Part shown: positions 1-11,553 of the stretch, piece after piece | How the letters are laid out: each line of letters opens with the position of its first letter | Numbering within the stretch: position 1 is the stretch's first letter | NCBI GenBank assembly: GCA_005765155.1 | Contig: VCCP01000005.1 | Span: 310,001-374,000 of the forward strand | Reading direction: 5' to 3' | Source: Zelopaecilomyces penicillatus | Lineage: Eukaryota; Ascomycota; Sordariomycetes; Hypocreales; Pseudodiploosporaceae | DNA: 64,000 nt | The notes under the pieces: generated by a model | Told to the model about the DNA's origin: nothing | Seen by the model: the letters and a program-made list of their open reading frames with translations, nothing else | Databases searched by the model: none | Made by a program: the position numbers and the translations under genes

Positions 1-1869
1 TCGTTTTTCATGGTCAGCTGTGTCGGCACGGCTGACATCTAACGTTGCCAGTATTCGTTATTGTAGCAGCATATGGTCAAGATTGAGAGTAAACCACTCG
101 CCATTTCTCCTGACGAGGGATGCATCGCAATCCTTCATCGGCAACAAAGGGCGATGCAAGACTAGGAATATGTTGCATGGCTTTCATCAAAGATTTGCCT
201 ATTTAGGTGTTCTAGCACTTAGCTTCAAAATAAAATCCGCCGGCGTTTTCCTAAGAACTCTCCATTGTAGGATGCCGCGGTGGGATAGGCCGTAGTGCCG
301 CAAGGGCGAGAATACGGTAGACAGAAAGCAACACATATTATGCTGATTCGATCATTATAAAGCGGTGAGCTATAGAATATTAGGCCCGAGTTGACAGATG
401 AGATGTCAGCCGTCTAGATTCCGGGGTAGTACAAAGGCCGCTGGTTTTGCCACTTCGGCTTCGCTTTGTAGGCTTGCAAAAGGCTGAACTCACAATCCAT
501 TGATCCACACACTTGATCAACCCCAGCGTATTCTTCAAGCCAAACAGCTCTGTCACAGCATACTTGTCAGCTCATCATGGATGAATCCGCACTAACTTCA
601 AAACCGTTATACATATATGTTAGCTTTCATACGGCTCTAGAAGGCTACCATGTTTTCCAAATGCCGAATCATGAGACTGGAAATAGTGGCACTTGGAAGA
701 AGAAAATGCCCAGCACAGAGATTGACTAGTGGTGAACGAAGTGCAAAGGTTTTGCCAAAAATGGTCCAGTTGCCTTGTCATGAGTAGGCGCAGCGTGCAA
801 AGTATTCAGCTCATCAAGGGATTGGCAGGACTTCGATGTAAATCTGAAAATATGCATCAGACATATCAACACAGACAGCAGACACATGCTGAGTATGGTG
901 CAAGAGAGACGATCAAGGCATCCCGTCGTATAGAGATCGTTTCATGCGAAAGGATTGGCCCCGTTAACAAAGATGGTGAAGATGGTCAAATTCGGGCGCC
1001 TTCAAAACAAAACGTCGTCCATGGTGCATCACCTCCTTCCTTGACGAACAGCTAGCTTACTGCCAGATAAGAGTGCGCAGTTGACTCGTAAGAGCTATTC
1101 TGCGAGGTTTCCAGGGTATGGACCGGTTATCATTGTGGCAATGAGGTTAGGGCTTCATTCGGCCGAGTTGCAAAAGGCCATTTTGGTGCTGAAGGTGCCC
1201 AGAGCGTGCTGAACTTTGTAGGGCCCGCAGCAGAATAGCACGAAGGCGAGAAGATGAGCTTCATATCTCCAGTGTTAGGGATTGCCTTGTAGCCGCCATC
1301 CGTTGAGAGTGTGCTCAGTGCTCAATCGTGTTGAACAGGGGAGACAGACGCATATATGCAAAGCGTTAGATAAATCGTCTTGGTCAAAGCTGTTGTATCG
1401 TTCATCGTCAACTACGTCGATCAGCGGGATCTAGCACATGCCAGACCAGTTGTCCTATCGGCACCCCACATACTAGAAGAACCCGTATCTTGACCATTCC
1501 AGAAAACCTGGCAAACGCAGGCTAGTGTGCGGAGAAGGATGTTCGCCGTCAGCACGCAGATGGTTTTGACAAGGAACATGTCATACCTGGTCTGATCTGA
1601 TGCAGTCACTAGTTGTACGTACGTAAAATTGCCGAATCAGATGTTTCCCATAAACGTATCCAACAACAGGCTTTGAGCTTGGCGAGTGCGCCTCTATGAA
1701 TGGCAGTCGGTTGAGAATGATTGGGTGAGGTTGTTGACATTTCTTCGGTTGATGACGATTACCAGCTGTATTCACTTGCCTCGAGATGTCAAGGCCTACC
1801 AAATGGCTAAGGTACACTTATCACGATAGCGCCAAGAGTTTCAAGCAATTCAATGGAATCAGCATACCA
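1..1869. other. Intergenic stretch, no gene recognised
   Basis: Only short open frames without family features are present, and none joins to a neighbour through plausible splice sites. Base composition is mixed, with no repeats, inverted repeats or transposase-like coding. A gene outside the left edge could have untranslated sequence here, but nothing shows it. Confidence 0.5.
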
Positions 1870-1956
1870 TCCGATATGGTGTAGTGGCTAACATCGCTCG
1901 CTCTCAACTACGGTTGTAGCACCGAGCAGCCCTGGGTTCGATTCCCAGTATCGGAG
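1870..1956 (+). tRNA. tRNA-Glu(CTC) with 15-nt intron
   Basis: Nuclear glutamate tRNA reading GAG codons. The acceptor stem TCCGATA (1870-1876) pairs perfectly with TATCGGA (1949-1955), followed by discriminator G1956. The D arm contains GTAGTGGCTA, the anticodon stem is GCTCG (1896-1900) with CGAGC (1923-1927), and the T arm contains the GGTTCGATTCC consensus. The anticodon CTC is at 1903-1905. Fifteen extra bases (1907-1921) follow position 37, the canonical site for tRNA introns in eukaryotes, and their removal gives a normal 7-base loop. Removal would need the tRNA splicing endonuclease. Confidence 0.93.
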
Positions 1957-3010
1957 ACAATAATTTTTTGGATTGCTCAAATTTCTTTTTGTCACAGCCA
2001 GCCTCTTTTTGCTACGCCAAGTTGAGTAAGTAATGTATTATTGCTCTTTTTTCGTTCCCCAACTGCCTAAGGAATCTAGGTAGCAGAAGCTCGCTTAACC
2101 ACTGGTTACGCTGACAATGCCATGTCATTGCTCGACTGAGACCAATATAGGAGAAGATAAGTTCCGCAACTCGGAACGCAATAAAAAATGACTGTTGCTG
2201 CATGCATTGGATGTCTTGTCTCTAATCAAACAGGCATTTTACATTATCGCAGCTGATTCATCGAGGGTAAGGGGAACATTCGCCGAGTTACACGACGCAC
2301 ATGGGCTCTCAAAAGTTTTTGTCATCTGAGACACGCTGCTATCATGTCTTACAGAGTAGTCGGCAGCTCCGAGTCCATTCATCTCCATCTTCGGCCAATG
2401 GCTCGCCTAGATGTAATTTGAATTAATGAAACAACTCAGCACTAGCAGCCTTGTCAACTGGGTCTTCTGAAGATATTATGCTGATCTACTCAATACATTT
2501 GTTATACGTCACGTTTTGCCATTCAAATCAGACTAATCATGTTTCCAGAAACAGGTGTCTATGGGGCTCCATCATAGAGTGCGCGAACCATTATTACATA
2601 GTAAAGTAAGCATTGCTGCAGGGCTGTGACGCTGGTTATTCTCCGCAATGGGCAACATGGGGTCAAGTGCAGTCGGATTTGGTCTAAGGCTGAGGTAAGA
2701 TCGACAGATTTTGAGTGATGACACCTGGGGATTGGAGATTCCCAGAAATTTGCGGAGGCACAGCGGAATTATTCCCCCCTCCCCCACAGAAACTTCAAGC
2801 CTATCTGATGTAAAGATTGTAATTGACATTGAGGAAGTGAATTACGGGTAGCGATTTGTTGCGAAGAAAAGGTTTAAATACGAGTCTTTGCCCGGGTTCT
2901 CTGGTCTCGAAATATCAGCACATCAAACAAACTCAAGAGACAGTCGAGACTCATATTCTTGTCAATCAATTCTCATCCCCAAGTCATACTTAGCAACAAC
3001 AACTTCAAAG
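1957..3010. other. Intergenic stretch upstream of the cysteine-rich secreted protein
   Basis: No gene recognised. A pyrimidine-rich run near 2775-2785 and a TTTAAATA element at 2873-2880 precede the next gene. Confidence 0.5.
2873..2880 (+). promoter_or_regulatory. Possible TATA-like element
   Basis: TTTAAATA lies about 130 bases before the ATG of the small secreted protein at 3011. Position and sequence fit a fungal TATA-like core promoter, but one 8-base AT-rich match is weak evidence. Confidence 0.3.
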
Positions 3011-3505
3011 ATGAAAACTTCATCCGCCTTTGTCGCCGTGGCCATCTTGGCCGGCATTGAGCAGGCTGCCGCCGCTTCTTGCGATGCCTCCAAGTACTGC
3101 GCATGGTCCTACAACAACAACAATTGCAAGATCACCACTTGGAAATGCTCAAGTTGCCCTGTGCCAATCTGTATGTTAGCCCTGGCTCTCTCTGTCTATT
3201 TTCCCCCTACCTATTTATTATTGATGAGCAACACCATGTGTGCTAATATTTTCGGGGGCGCGTCTGCCCTGTGATGACATCAAGTCTACGAGTGCATCTC
3301 CGACAGAAGCTGCTCCAGCGGCGCCAAATGCATCAACAACCTGTGCTGCCACAGCAATAAGCTTCCTGGAGGCGCTGGACAATGTCCTACACGAGACGAG
3401 CTCAGGGCTTGCACCTATCAGCGCAATCTTGGTCCCGCGGCCCAGGCTGCTTGGGTTCCTCCTTACACAGACATTCCAAGCAACCTCAAGTGCGGCTGCC
3501 GATAG
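3011..3505 (+). CDS. Small secreted cysteine-rich protein (effector-like), two exons
   Basis: Exons 3011-3170 and 3285-3505 give 126 residues. The intron has donor GTATGT (3171), a TGCTAAT branch-point-like site at 3241 and the first AG downstream of it at 3283-3284. Residues 1 to about 22 form a classical signal peptide (MKTSSAFVAVAILAG then an Ala-rich end). The mature part has 14 cysteines, an even number compatible with seven disulfides, including NNLCCHS and a terminal KCGCR. Exon 2 has no methionine codon in the coding frame, so a simple ATG-to-stop scan misses it; the join restores a cysteine-rich frame right to the stop. I recognise no family. Secretion and disulfide folding are inferred from sequence; a role in host or microbe interaction is only a possibility. 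Confidence 0.75.
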
Positions 3506-5679
3506 ATGGCCTCTGTTTCTCGGGGCATAGGTGGACATGTAAATGACACGGGCTGGCAGGTGTACATATCGCTTTCAAGAATTTAGTTGACATTTGGGCT
3601 TGAAACAAATACCATTGGCTATTTTTAATGATAAAGTGTTCCGTGGCTTGTGACCGTAGAGTGATTGTTTGATGATGGCGGTTGTGATTGAATCCCAGGC
3701 TTGAAGGCGTCAAACTTGGTGCATGCCAAGGGTTGTTTCACCAATCGACTACCCTGTAGAAACGGCTTGGCAAGGCGAACGCACAAAGCAAGCTTTACAA
3801 TGTCTCCTCCCCTCTATTATTAGTATCAAGATGTCGCGTGAGTACACTTTTCCATCAACTCATCCATCACGTAGATTAACGCTCAGGTTCGTGATCAGGT
3901 TCAGGTTCAGGTTCATCCATGTTTCAGTTTTCCTATTATTATTATTACTTCCCTAATTAATAAGCGGCCCGCTCAGCGCCATCCCGACAGCGGACGCCCG
4001 CGGATCGCGAACCATCTGAAATACAGCGGTGTTACGGAGCCTAAATCGGGGTTTAATGCCGATTGGGGCCCTGTAAAGCCGGCAAAACGGCCCGTATCAG
4101 CACGTGCAAAGTCCCTGAATTATAGGGGTCATTTCCGAATGGGCGATATCCTAATGCATGGACACACATTTTTGGCTGGTTGGTTGCTATTAAACGGCCT
4201 CACCACCATAACAAGGCACGTTGTATTGTCAGGGTCCGGTTTTGCCCTCTTCAGCCTTTCCTCTTCGGTCTTTCTTTCAACACAAACCGCAAATCAAATC
4301 ACCGGGCTGACGAACACCGCGAGGCTACGAAATGCCCGAGACGCTACGGCTCGCTCTTGAGAATTGCCCGGCAAGCCACAACTACAACCCACCTAACTTC
4401 CGTACAAGCCACAGCTAAACAGCATCGGCACCATCGGCACATGCCATGACCGACTTTGGAGGTCCCGGGCTTTGCTCGCCCTCCGTCTCGCGTCGGACCA
4501 AACCCACGGGAGGGCCACAGCAGATCTTGATAGATTAGATATCACGAAAGTGTCCCATTTTTTTTTTTTTTTTTCAATTATTCCTGAGGCTTTCGATGAC
4601 TCACACGAGCTTCAGCGGAGTTGAACACGGGCTGGGGTTTGGGATTTGAGGGTTCGGGTTGCATCTAGAGCCTTGTTTCTGAGTGTGTATTCCCACAAAA
4701 CGTAGAGGTCGCACAAATACGACGACGATAGAATAGAAGTTGTCCGAATACCGACCCCTTTGCAACCATGTTGAGCCATAAGTCAAGGACAAACCTAAAG
4801 TAACCCATGGATGACGACGCACCAACGACCGCTGGGCCGAATCCAACGGAATTCCCCCACAAGTCGGCGCTCAAATACCCCGGCCGCGTTAAATTTAGCG
4901 TCACCGTGAACATTGAACATCGGATCGGACTTCATCTCACAGAGATTCAGATTCACGGCCGCGTGGCTGAAGTGGTTACTAATTCACCCACATGGTATTT
5001 TTGTACACGTCGTGCATATGTGATCTGTAAACACTTTACTTTTTTGGCTTTTACCCACGCTAATACACTAAGCTTCCGGAGACGGCGGTTGGTTGGTTGA
5101 ATGGGAGAGGAGATCCCCCAAAAACACTTCGCATTCGCACCCGTCATAGACTCGCCCATTATTTTCTTTTCTTGCTGTGGATGGTGGATGGATTCTTCGC
5201 AACAGAGATCCGGATCACCCGGGGGGGGGCTCGTCTGATCAAACACTTTTGGGGGCTGGCAGACTGCATACAGGTACGCCCAATAACTGCATGCAAGGAG
5301 TGTCTCCAGTTGTTTTCCTACACATCATATAACATCATGTATACGCGCTTCGGAATTCTTGGCTTGTCCGAGCCCACCTGCGGATTTTGTGTTTTGTGGA
5401 GCAAAACGCACATGTATTAGCAAGCCAGCACCGGCCCAACCCACAAGCAATGGAAGTTCGCAGCCTTCCGGATCCTTTCGGATAGATGTGAGGGCAGAGC
5501 CTCCTGAAAACAATGGCGTCATGAATCCCGCAGCGCTCTAGTTTAAAGTTATGCCTACTTCCCTCTTAGAATGCTGGATTCCTCCATCTGATGTTTATTG
5601 ATTAGCATTTCCCTTTTTTGGGTACTGCATATTGCCATCTTGTCTTGACAGTTCTCACATCAAGACACGCTCTTCCATA
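3506..5679. other. Intergenic stretch upstream of the ABC transporter
   Basis: No gene recognised in 2.2 kb. It contains an AGGTTC-type hexamer run near 3885-3915, a TTA/ATT run near 3936-3950, a 16-base T run near 4558-4574 and a 9-G run near 5221. It probably includes the promoter and leader of the transporter starting at 5680. Confidence 0.5.
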
Positions 5680-8600
5680 ATGGGAGACCCAAGCATGGCT
5701 CACATACCCCCATCACCTACGGGTGAATCACCGGCTTTGACTTCATCAAATAGTTTACTTCCTGGAAATTCCCATCATTCTGAGCTTGTAGACAAAGACG
5801 AGTCGAGATCTATGCAACACTCTTCCAGCGATAGTTCATCAGTCAACCATGCTCAACATGCTCCCATCAAAACGGGAGTTGCACCCGACGGTGATGATTA
5901 TAAGCTTGAACGAAGAAAGACTTTTAACAACGAAGACGATCTTTTCAGAGTTTTATCACGACGTCGTACCAATGCCACCGGCACTTCCACCGCCGATGAA
6001 GAAGACGAGTCAGCAGAAATTAACCGGCTCATGTCCCGCATGTTTGGTCATGCAAGACAAGAGCAGAGTGAAGAAGAACACACACGACACAGCGGCGTCG
6101 TGTTCCGAAATCTCACCGTCAAGGGTCTTGGTCTGGGTGCCAGTCTTCAGCCAACGGTAGGAGACATTTTCCTAGGTCTTCCCCGGACTCTCAGAAACCT
6201 CTTCTCCAAGGGGCCCAAGGCTGCTTCCGGCAAACCTCCCGTGCGGGAGCTCATCAGCAACTTTGATGGCTGTGTTCGACCTGGTGAGCTGTTACTTGTT
6301 CTTGGCCGGCCCGGATCAGGATGCACAACATTCCTCAAGGCCTTTTGCAACCAGCGGGCTGGCTTCGAGGCTGTGGAGGGCGATGTCATGTACGGAGGAA
6401 CGACTGCGGAAGAAATGGGCAAGCACTTCCGTGGAGAAGTCATATATAATCCCGAAGACGACTTACACTATGCCACCCTGACTGTGGAAAAGACATTGTC
6501 CTTTGCGCTCCAGACTCGCACTCCCGGCAAGGAGTCAAGACTAGCAGGCGAAAGCCGGGAGGACTATATCAAGGAGTTTCTTCGGGTCGTCACCAAACTC
6601 TTTTGGATTGAGCACACTCTAGGCACAAAAGTAGGCGACGAGTTCGTTCGAGGAGTCTCCGGAGGTGAGAGAAAACGTGTCAGCATCGCCGAAGCCATGA
6701 TCACCCGAGCGTCCGTACAAGGCTGGGACAACTCCAGCAAGGGCCTTGACGCCAGCACTGCCCTCGAATACGTCAGATCCATCCGTGCCATGACAAACAT
6801 GGCCCAAACGTCCACCGCCGTCTCTCTATACCAAGCCGGCGAGTCCCTCTACGAACTCGCCGACAAAGTGCTCCTCATTGATGGCGGGAAATGCTTATAC
6901 TACGGCCCTGCGGATGAAGCTAAGAAATATTTCCTCAATCTCGGCTTCGACTGCCCTGAGCGATGGACCACTGCCGATTTCTTGACTTCTGTCAGCGATG
7001 AGCATGAGCGTAGCGTTCGCTCTGGGTGGGAGCAGCGTATTCCTCGCTCTCCTGAAGAGTTTCAGGATGCATATAGAAACAGTGAGCTTTATAAGAAGAA
7101 TATAGCTGATGTGGAGAGCTTTGAGAGTGAAGTTGAGCAGCGGCAGCAACAGGAGAGGTCAGGGAACGAGGGTAACAAGAAGCCGGTGGAGAGGAATTAT
7201 ACGATTCCTTTCCATAAGCAGGTACTTGCCTGTACGACGCGGCAGTTTCTCATCATGACGGGAGACCGGGCATCCTTATTTGGCAAATGGGGTGGTCTTG
7301 TATTCCAGGGCCTCATCGTCGGCAGTCTGTTCTACGATACACCAGCGTCAGCCGTAGGCACTTTCCCACGCGGCGGCACGCTCTTCTTTTTGCTCTTGTT
7401 TAACGCTCTTCTTGCACTGGCTGAGATGACTTCAGCGTTTCAATCCAAACCCATCATGCTTAAACACAAGTCCTTTTCATTCTACCGACCCGCTGCGTAC
7501 GCTATTGCACAGACGGTCGTAGATATACCTCTCGTCTTCATCCAGGTTTTCATCTTCAACCTCATCATCTACTTCATGGCTCACTTGTCACGCACAGCGT
7601 CGCAGTTTTTTATAGCGACGCTGATTCTGTGGCTTGTCACAATGGTTACCTATGCGTTTTTCCGCGCAATTGCCTCGTTTTCCAAAACTATGGATGATGC
7701 GACGAGATTCACTGGTGTGGCGATCCAGATCTTGATTGTCTACACGGGCTACCTCATCCCTCCGGAGTCTATGCACCCCTGGTTTAGCTGGCTGCGGTGG
7801 ATCAACTGGATCCAGTACGGGTTTGAATGTCTCATGGCCAACGAGTTTGCTGGATTAGATCTTCAGTGTACGCCCCCATTCTTGGTTCCTCAGGGTCCGA
7901 ATGCGAGCCCCGAGTACCAGTCCTGCACTCTGCGAGGCAGCGTTCCCGGCCAGATCACCGTCGATGGCGGGGCTTACATTCAAGAAGCCTATTCATACAG
8001 CCGGTCACATCTTTGGCGAAACTTTGGGTTTCTGTGGGTCTTTTTCCTGGTTTTCGTTTCTCTGACAGCCATTGGCATGGAGACGATGAAGCCAAACGCT
8101 GGGGGTGGCGCCATTACTGTTTTCAAGCGCGGGCAAGTTCCCAAGAGCATTGCAAAGTCGATTGAATCCGGTGGCAGGAACAACAAGCTGGATGAAGAAT
8201 CTGGCGCAGTAGCTCATATAACTCCCGCCATGGTCCATGATGAAGCTCCTGCTACGGAGAAAAGCGGCGCTGGCCAGGGGGCGAAGCCCAAGATTGCAAA
8301 GAACGAGACGGTATTTACATTTCGCAATATCCACTACACGATCCCGTATGAAAAGGGAGAGCGCAAATTGTTGCAGGATGTTCAGGGTTATGTCCGACCC
8401 GGAAAACTGACAGCCCTTATGGGAGCTTCAGGTGAGTTGTTCTATCTGATCACAAATAACCTCAAACCGCTCGCTGACTAGTTTAAACAGGTGCCGGAAA
8501 GACTACTCTTCTCAACGCCTTAGCCCAGCGTCTCAACTTCGGCTTCGTCACCGGCGATTTCCTCGTCGACGGCCGACCCTTACCCAAGTCCTTCCAACGA

Positions 8601-10298
8601 GCCACCGGCTTCGCCGAGCAGATGGACGTCCACGAATCTACCTCAACTGTACGCGAAGCTTTACAATTCTCCGCCCTTCTTCGACAACCTCACGAGGTCC
8701 CTAAGGAGGAAAAGCTAGCGTATTGCGAGACCATCATCGACCTCCTCGAAATGCGAGACATTGCTGGTGCCACCATCGGTAAAATTGGTGAAGGTCTGAA
8801 TCAAGAGCAGCGCAAGAGGTTGACCATTGGTGTTGAGCTGGCGTCGAAGCCAGAGTTACTCATGTTTCTTGACGAGCCAACTTCCGGGCTTGATTCTGGT
8901 GCAGCTTTCAATATTGTGCGTTTTCTGCGAAAACTTGCAGATGCTGGTCAAGCAGTCCTGTGTACTATTCACCAGCCGTCTGCAGTCCTCTTTGAGCACT
9001 TCGATGAGTTGCTACTCCTCAAATCTGGCGGAAGAGTCGTCTATCACGGATCCCTAGGCAAGGATAGCGAAAACCTCATCCACTACTTCGAGTCACACGG
9101 CGCAAGCAAGTGTCCTCCCAACGCAAACCCATCAGAGTACATGCTTGAGGCCATCGGCGCTGGAGACCCTAATTATCACGGACAAGATTGGGGCGACGTG
9201 TGGGCTCAGTCTAAACAACACGGAGAGCGGTCGCAAGAAATTGAGGACATGATTGCACAGCGCCAACGTGTAGAGCCTTCGCAGAGTCTCAAGGACGATC
9301 GCGAGTATGCCGCACCCTTATCTGTGCAGACGCTCGCTGTGGTTAAACGCTCCTTCATCTCCTACTGGCGAACACCAAACTACGTTATCGGCAAGTTTAT
9401 GCTGCATATCCTAACTGGTCTGTTCAACTGCTTCACATTTTGGCGCCTCGACTATGCGAGCATTGATTACCAGAGCCGACTCTTCTCCATCTTCATGACG
9501 TTGACCATCTCCCCACCGCTGATCCAGCAGCTCCAGCCCGTATTTCTCAACTCGCGCAACGTCTTCCAGTCCCGTGAGAACAACGCCAAGATATACTCAT
9601 GGTTCGCGTGGGTCACGTCCGCCGTTGTCGTCGAGATCCCCTATGCCCTCGTTGCAGGATCCGTGTACTTTTGCTGTTGGTGGTGGGGCATCTTTGGCAC
9701 GCGTGTATCGGGCTTCACCTCTGGTTTTGCCTACTTGCTGATGCTCCTGTTTGAGCTCTACTACGTCAGCTTCGGCCAGGCCATTGCGTCATTTGCGCCC
9801 AACGAGTTGCTTGCATCTCTGCTAGTGCCTGTGTTTTTCCTCTTCGTCGTGAGTTTCTGCGGTGTGGTTGTGCCGCCAGCGCAGATCCCTACGTTCTGGC
9901 GCGAATGGATGTACTGGCTGTCGCCGTTCCATTACCTTCTCGAGGCGTTTTTGGGCGTTGCCATCCATGATAAGCCGGTTAGGTGTAACCAGGGCGAGTT
10001 TGCGAGGTTCAGTGCTCCTTCGGGTGAGACTTGTGAGAGCTATGTCTTGCCATTCATCAGCCAGGCTGGCGGCTACGTCCAGACTGGGGCGGATGGGTTG
10101 TGCGAGTTTTGCCAGTATGCCACGGGTGATGAGTTTGGCAGAAGCTTCAGCGTCTATTACAAGAACATCTGGAGGGATTTCGGCATCTTCTGTGCCTTTA
10201 TTGTGTTTAACTATTCTGTCATATACTTTTCGACCTGGCTCAGATTCAAGGGCAGAAATCCGCTCAAGGGTATTGTTTCCAAGGTCAAGGCTGGCTAG
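5680..10298 (+). CDS. PDR-type full-size ABC (ABCG) multidrug transporter
   Basis: Plasma-membrane drug or xenobiotic efflux pump of the fungal PDR5/CDR1 class, with layout (NBD-TMD)x2. Exons 5680-8431 and 8491-10298 give 1,519 residues, the normal length. NBD1 has the degenerate Walker A GRPGSGCTT (about residue 209), signature VSGGERKR (about 326) and WDNSSKGLDAS in place of a regular Walker B. NBD2 has canonical Walker A GASGAGKTT (about 915), a divergent signature LNQEQRKR (about 1019) and LFLDEPTSGLDS-like Walker B (MFLDEPTSGLDS). This opposite degeneration of the two ATP sites is typical of PDR pumps. Six-helix membrane domains follow each NBD. The 59-nt intron (GTGAGT...ACAG) splits the glycine codon inside NBD2 Walker A. 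The upstream in-frame extension begins with TTG, so the first ATG (5680, ...ATAATGG) is taken as start. Substrates cannot be read from sequence. Confidence 0.95.
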
Positions 10299-10747
10299 AT
10301 GTTAATGGTTTTGTGTGAATCGTTGTTGGGTAAAGGGATAATCATGCCATGTCTATATAATTTGCTTTTCTTTCTGATACCTCATAGATTGGCCTGAAAG
10401 ATGGTTTTCGAGATGGGAATGGAGTTATAATACTGATAGAATTACGGATGGGACTTTGCATGTACAAGATATTCGCTGTTTTGCTAATCAAGGGTTAAGT
10501 AGAACTATAGAGCAGAGAGCTCTTTATATCTCTCCTCTCAACTGGTTCAGAATCCATGAAAAAACTGATATCACCTTACAATATGGTTCAAGACATTTCA
10601 TTCACAGATGGCATTATAAATGATCTAAAAGTGAAGTTGCAAAGGATCGATTGTCTCCAAACAATCTTGACTCGACAACAACGTAAACAGACAGTTTCAA
10701 CATGGCAGTCACAATGCTGAATGAGAAAAATGCAAAAAGAAAACGCA
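10299..10747. other. Intergenic between ABC transporter and tRNA-Leu
   Basis: AT-rich 3' flank of the transporter; no coding signal and no clear repeat. Confidence 0.5.
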
Positions 10748-10859
10748 TGACACCTGAGGGATTCGAACCCTCGCCTATTACTAGACCGCGAATAGATTCG
10801 ATTGAATTGCTTCAACCTAGACCTGAACACGGCGCCTTAGACCACTCGGCCAAAGTGCC
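10748..10859 (-). tRNA. tRNA-Leu(CAG) with about 30-nt intron
   Basis: On the minus strand the gene begins GGCACTTTGGCCGAGTGG, the usual leucine D arm, and has a long variable arm (class II). The acceptor GGCACTT pairs with AGGTGTC with two G-U pairs; the T arm reads GAGGGTTCGAATCCCTC and the discriminator is A (10748). The anticodon CAG is at 10825-10823. About 30 extra bases (10821-10792) follow position 37, leaving an 82-nt mature tRNA. The anticodon stem CCGTG/CGCGG contains a G-U pair. Confidence 0.92.
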
Positions 10860-11553
10860 TTGGATGATTTCTTGGCGGTGATGGTAGCATAACTCCATCA
10901 TAACGGCATTCCATAAACAAAATTGGGGGGGCGAGAGGAAACTGGTCTGGTCTGGTCTGGTCTGGAGCCAGATGGAAGAGGAATCAATCAGGTGGATGTG
11001 GATGTGCGCGATTGCGTGACCCGCTCCGGAAATGAAGGAGAAGAAAAGAGAGACCTGAGCAAAAACTAGGAGACGTCATATGGTAACGACGGCGATGCTG
11101 TATGCTGGATGTTGTAGTTGTTACACAGCAAGGGATGCTGTCCAGCGGTTGTTGGCTGTGTTGAGAAGCAAAAGAATAGGGATGAATTCCCCAGTGGCCA
11201 CTTCGCACGGAATCTGCGTGCCATGTCAGGCGACTGACTTCTGTGAGCGGCCCCGCTAAATGTCTAATACGTCATATGCAATTATACAAGCTAGCAGCCC
11301 AGCACTCATGCCCATATCCAGAATACGGTGGGCCACCATATAATTCCAACTGCGAAAAACTTTCTGGAGACCAATCCTTCATTCTCCATTCACTTCCCAT
11401 CCCAATTCACATTTCCTGCTGTGCTCTCCCAAGCATGGCATCTCCCCCGAGGCCGCCGTGATTTTCCTGCATTGTGCCAGACGGCTTCGTTTTTCTATTT
11501 TATTGCCAATCACTTAATTCTCCCCCAACTTCCCTCCCCTCTCCCTCCGGAGG
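10860..11553. other. Intergenic, promoter of the histidine phosphatase
   Basis: Contains four tandem TCTGG units near 10947-10967 and a pyrimidine-rich leader (11500-11550) directly before the phosphatase ATG, a common feature of fungal core promoters. No gene seen. Confidence 0.5.

Noticed and set aside
5632..5679. 16-codon extension of the ABC transporter
   Set aside because: It begins with TTG; the first ATG (5680) has a good context.
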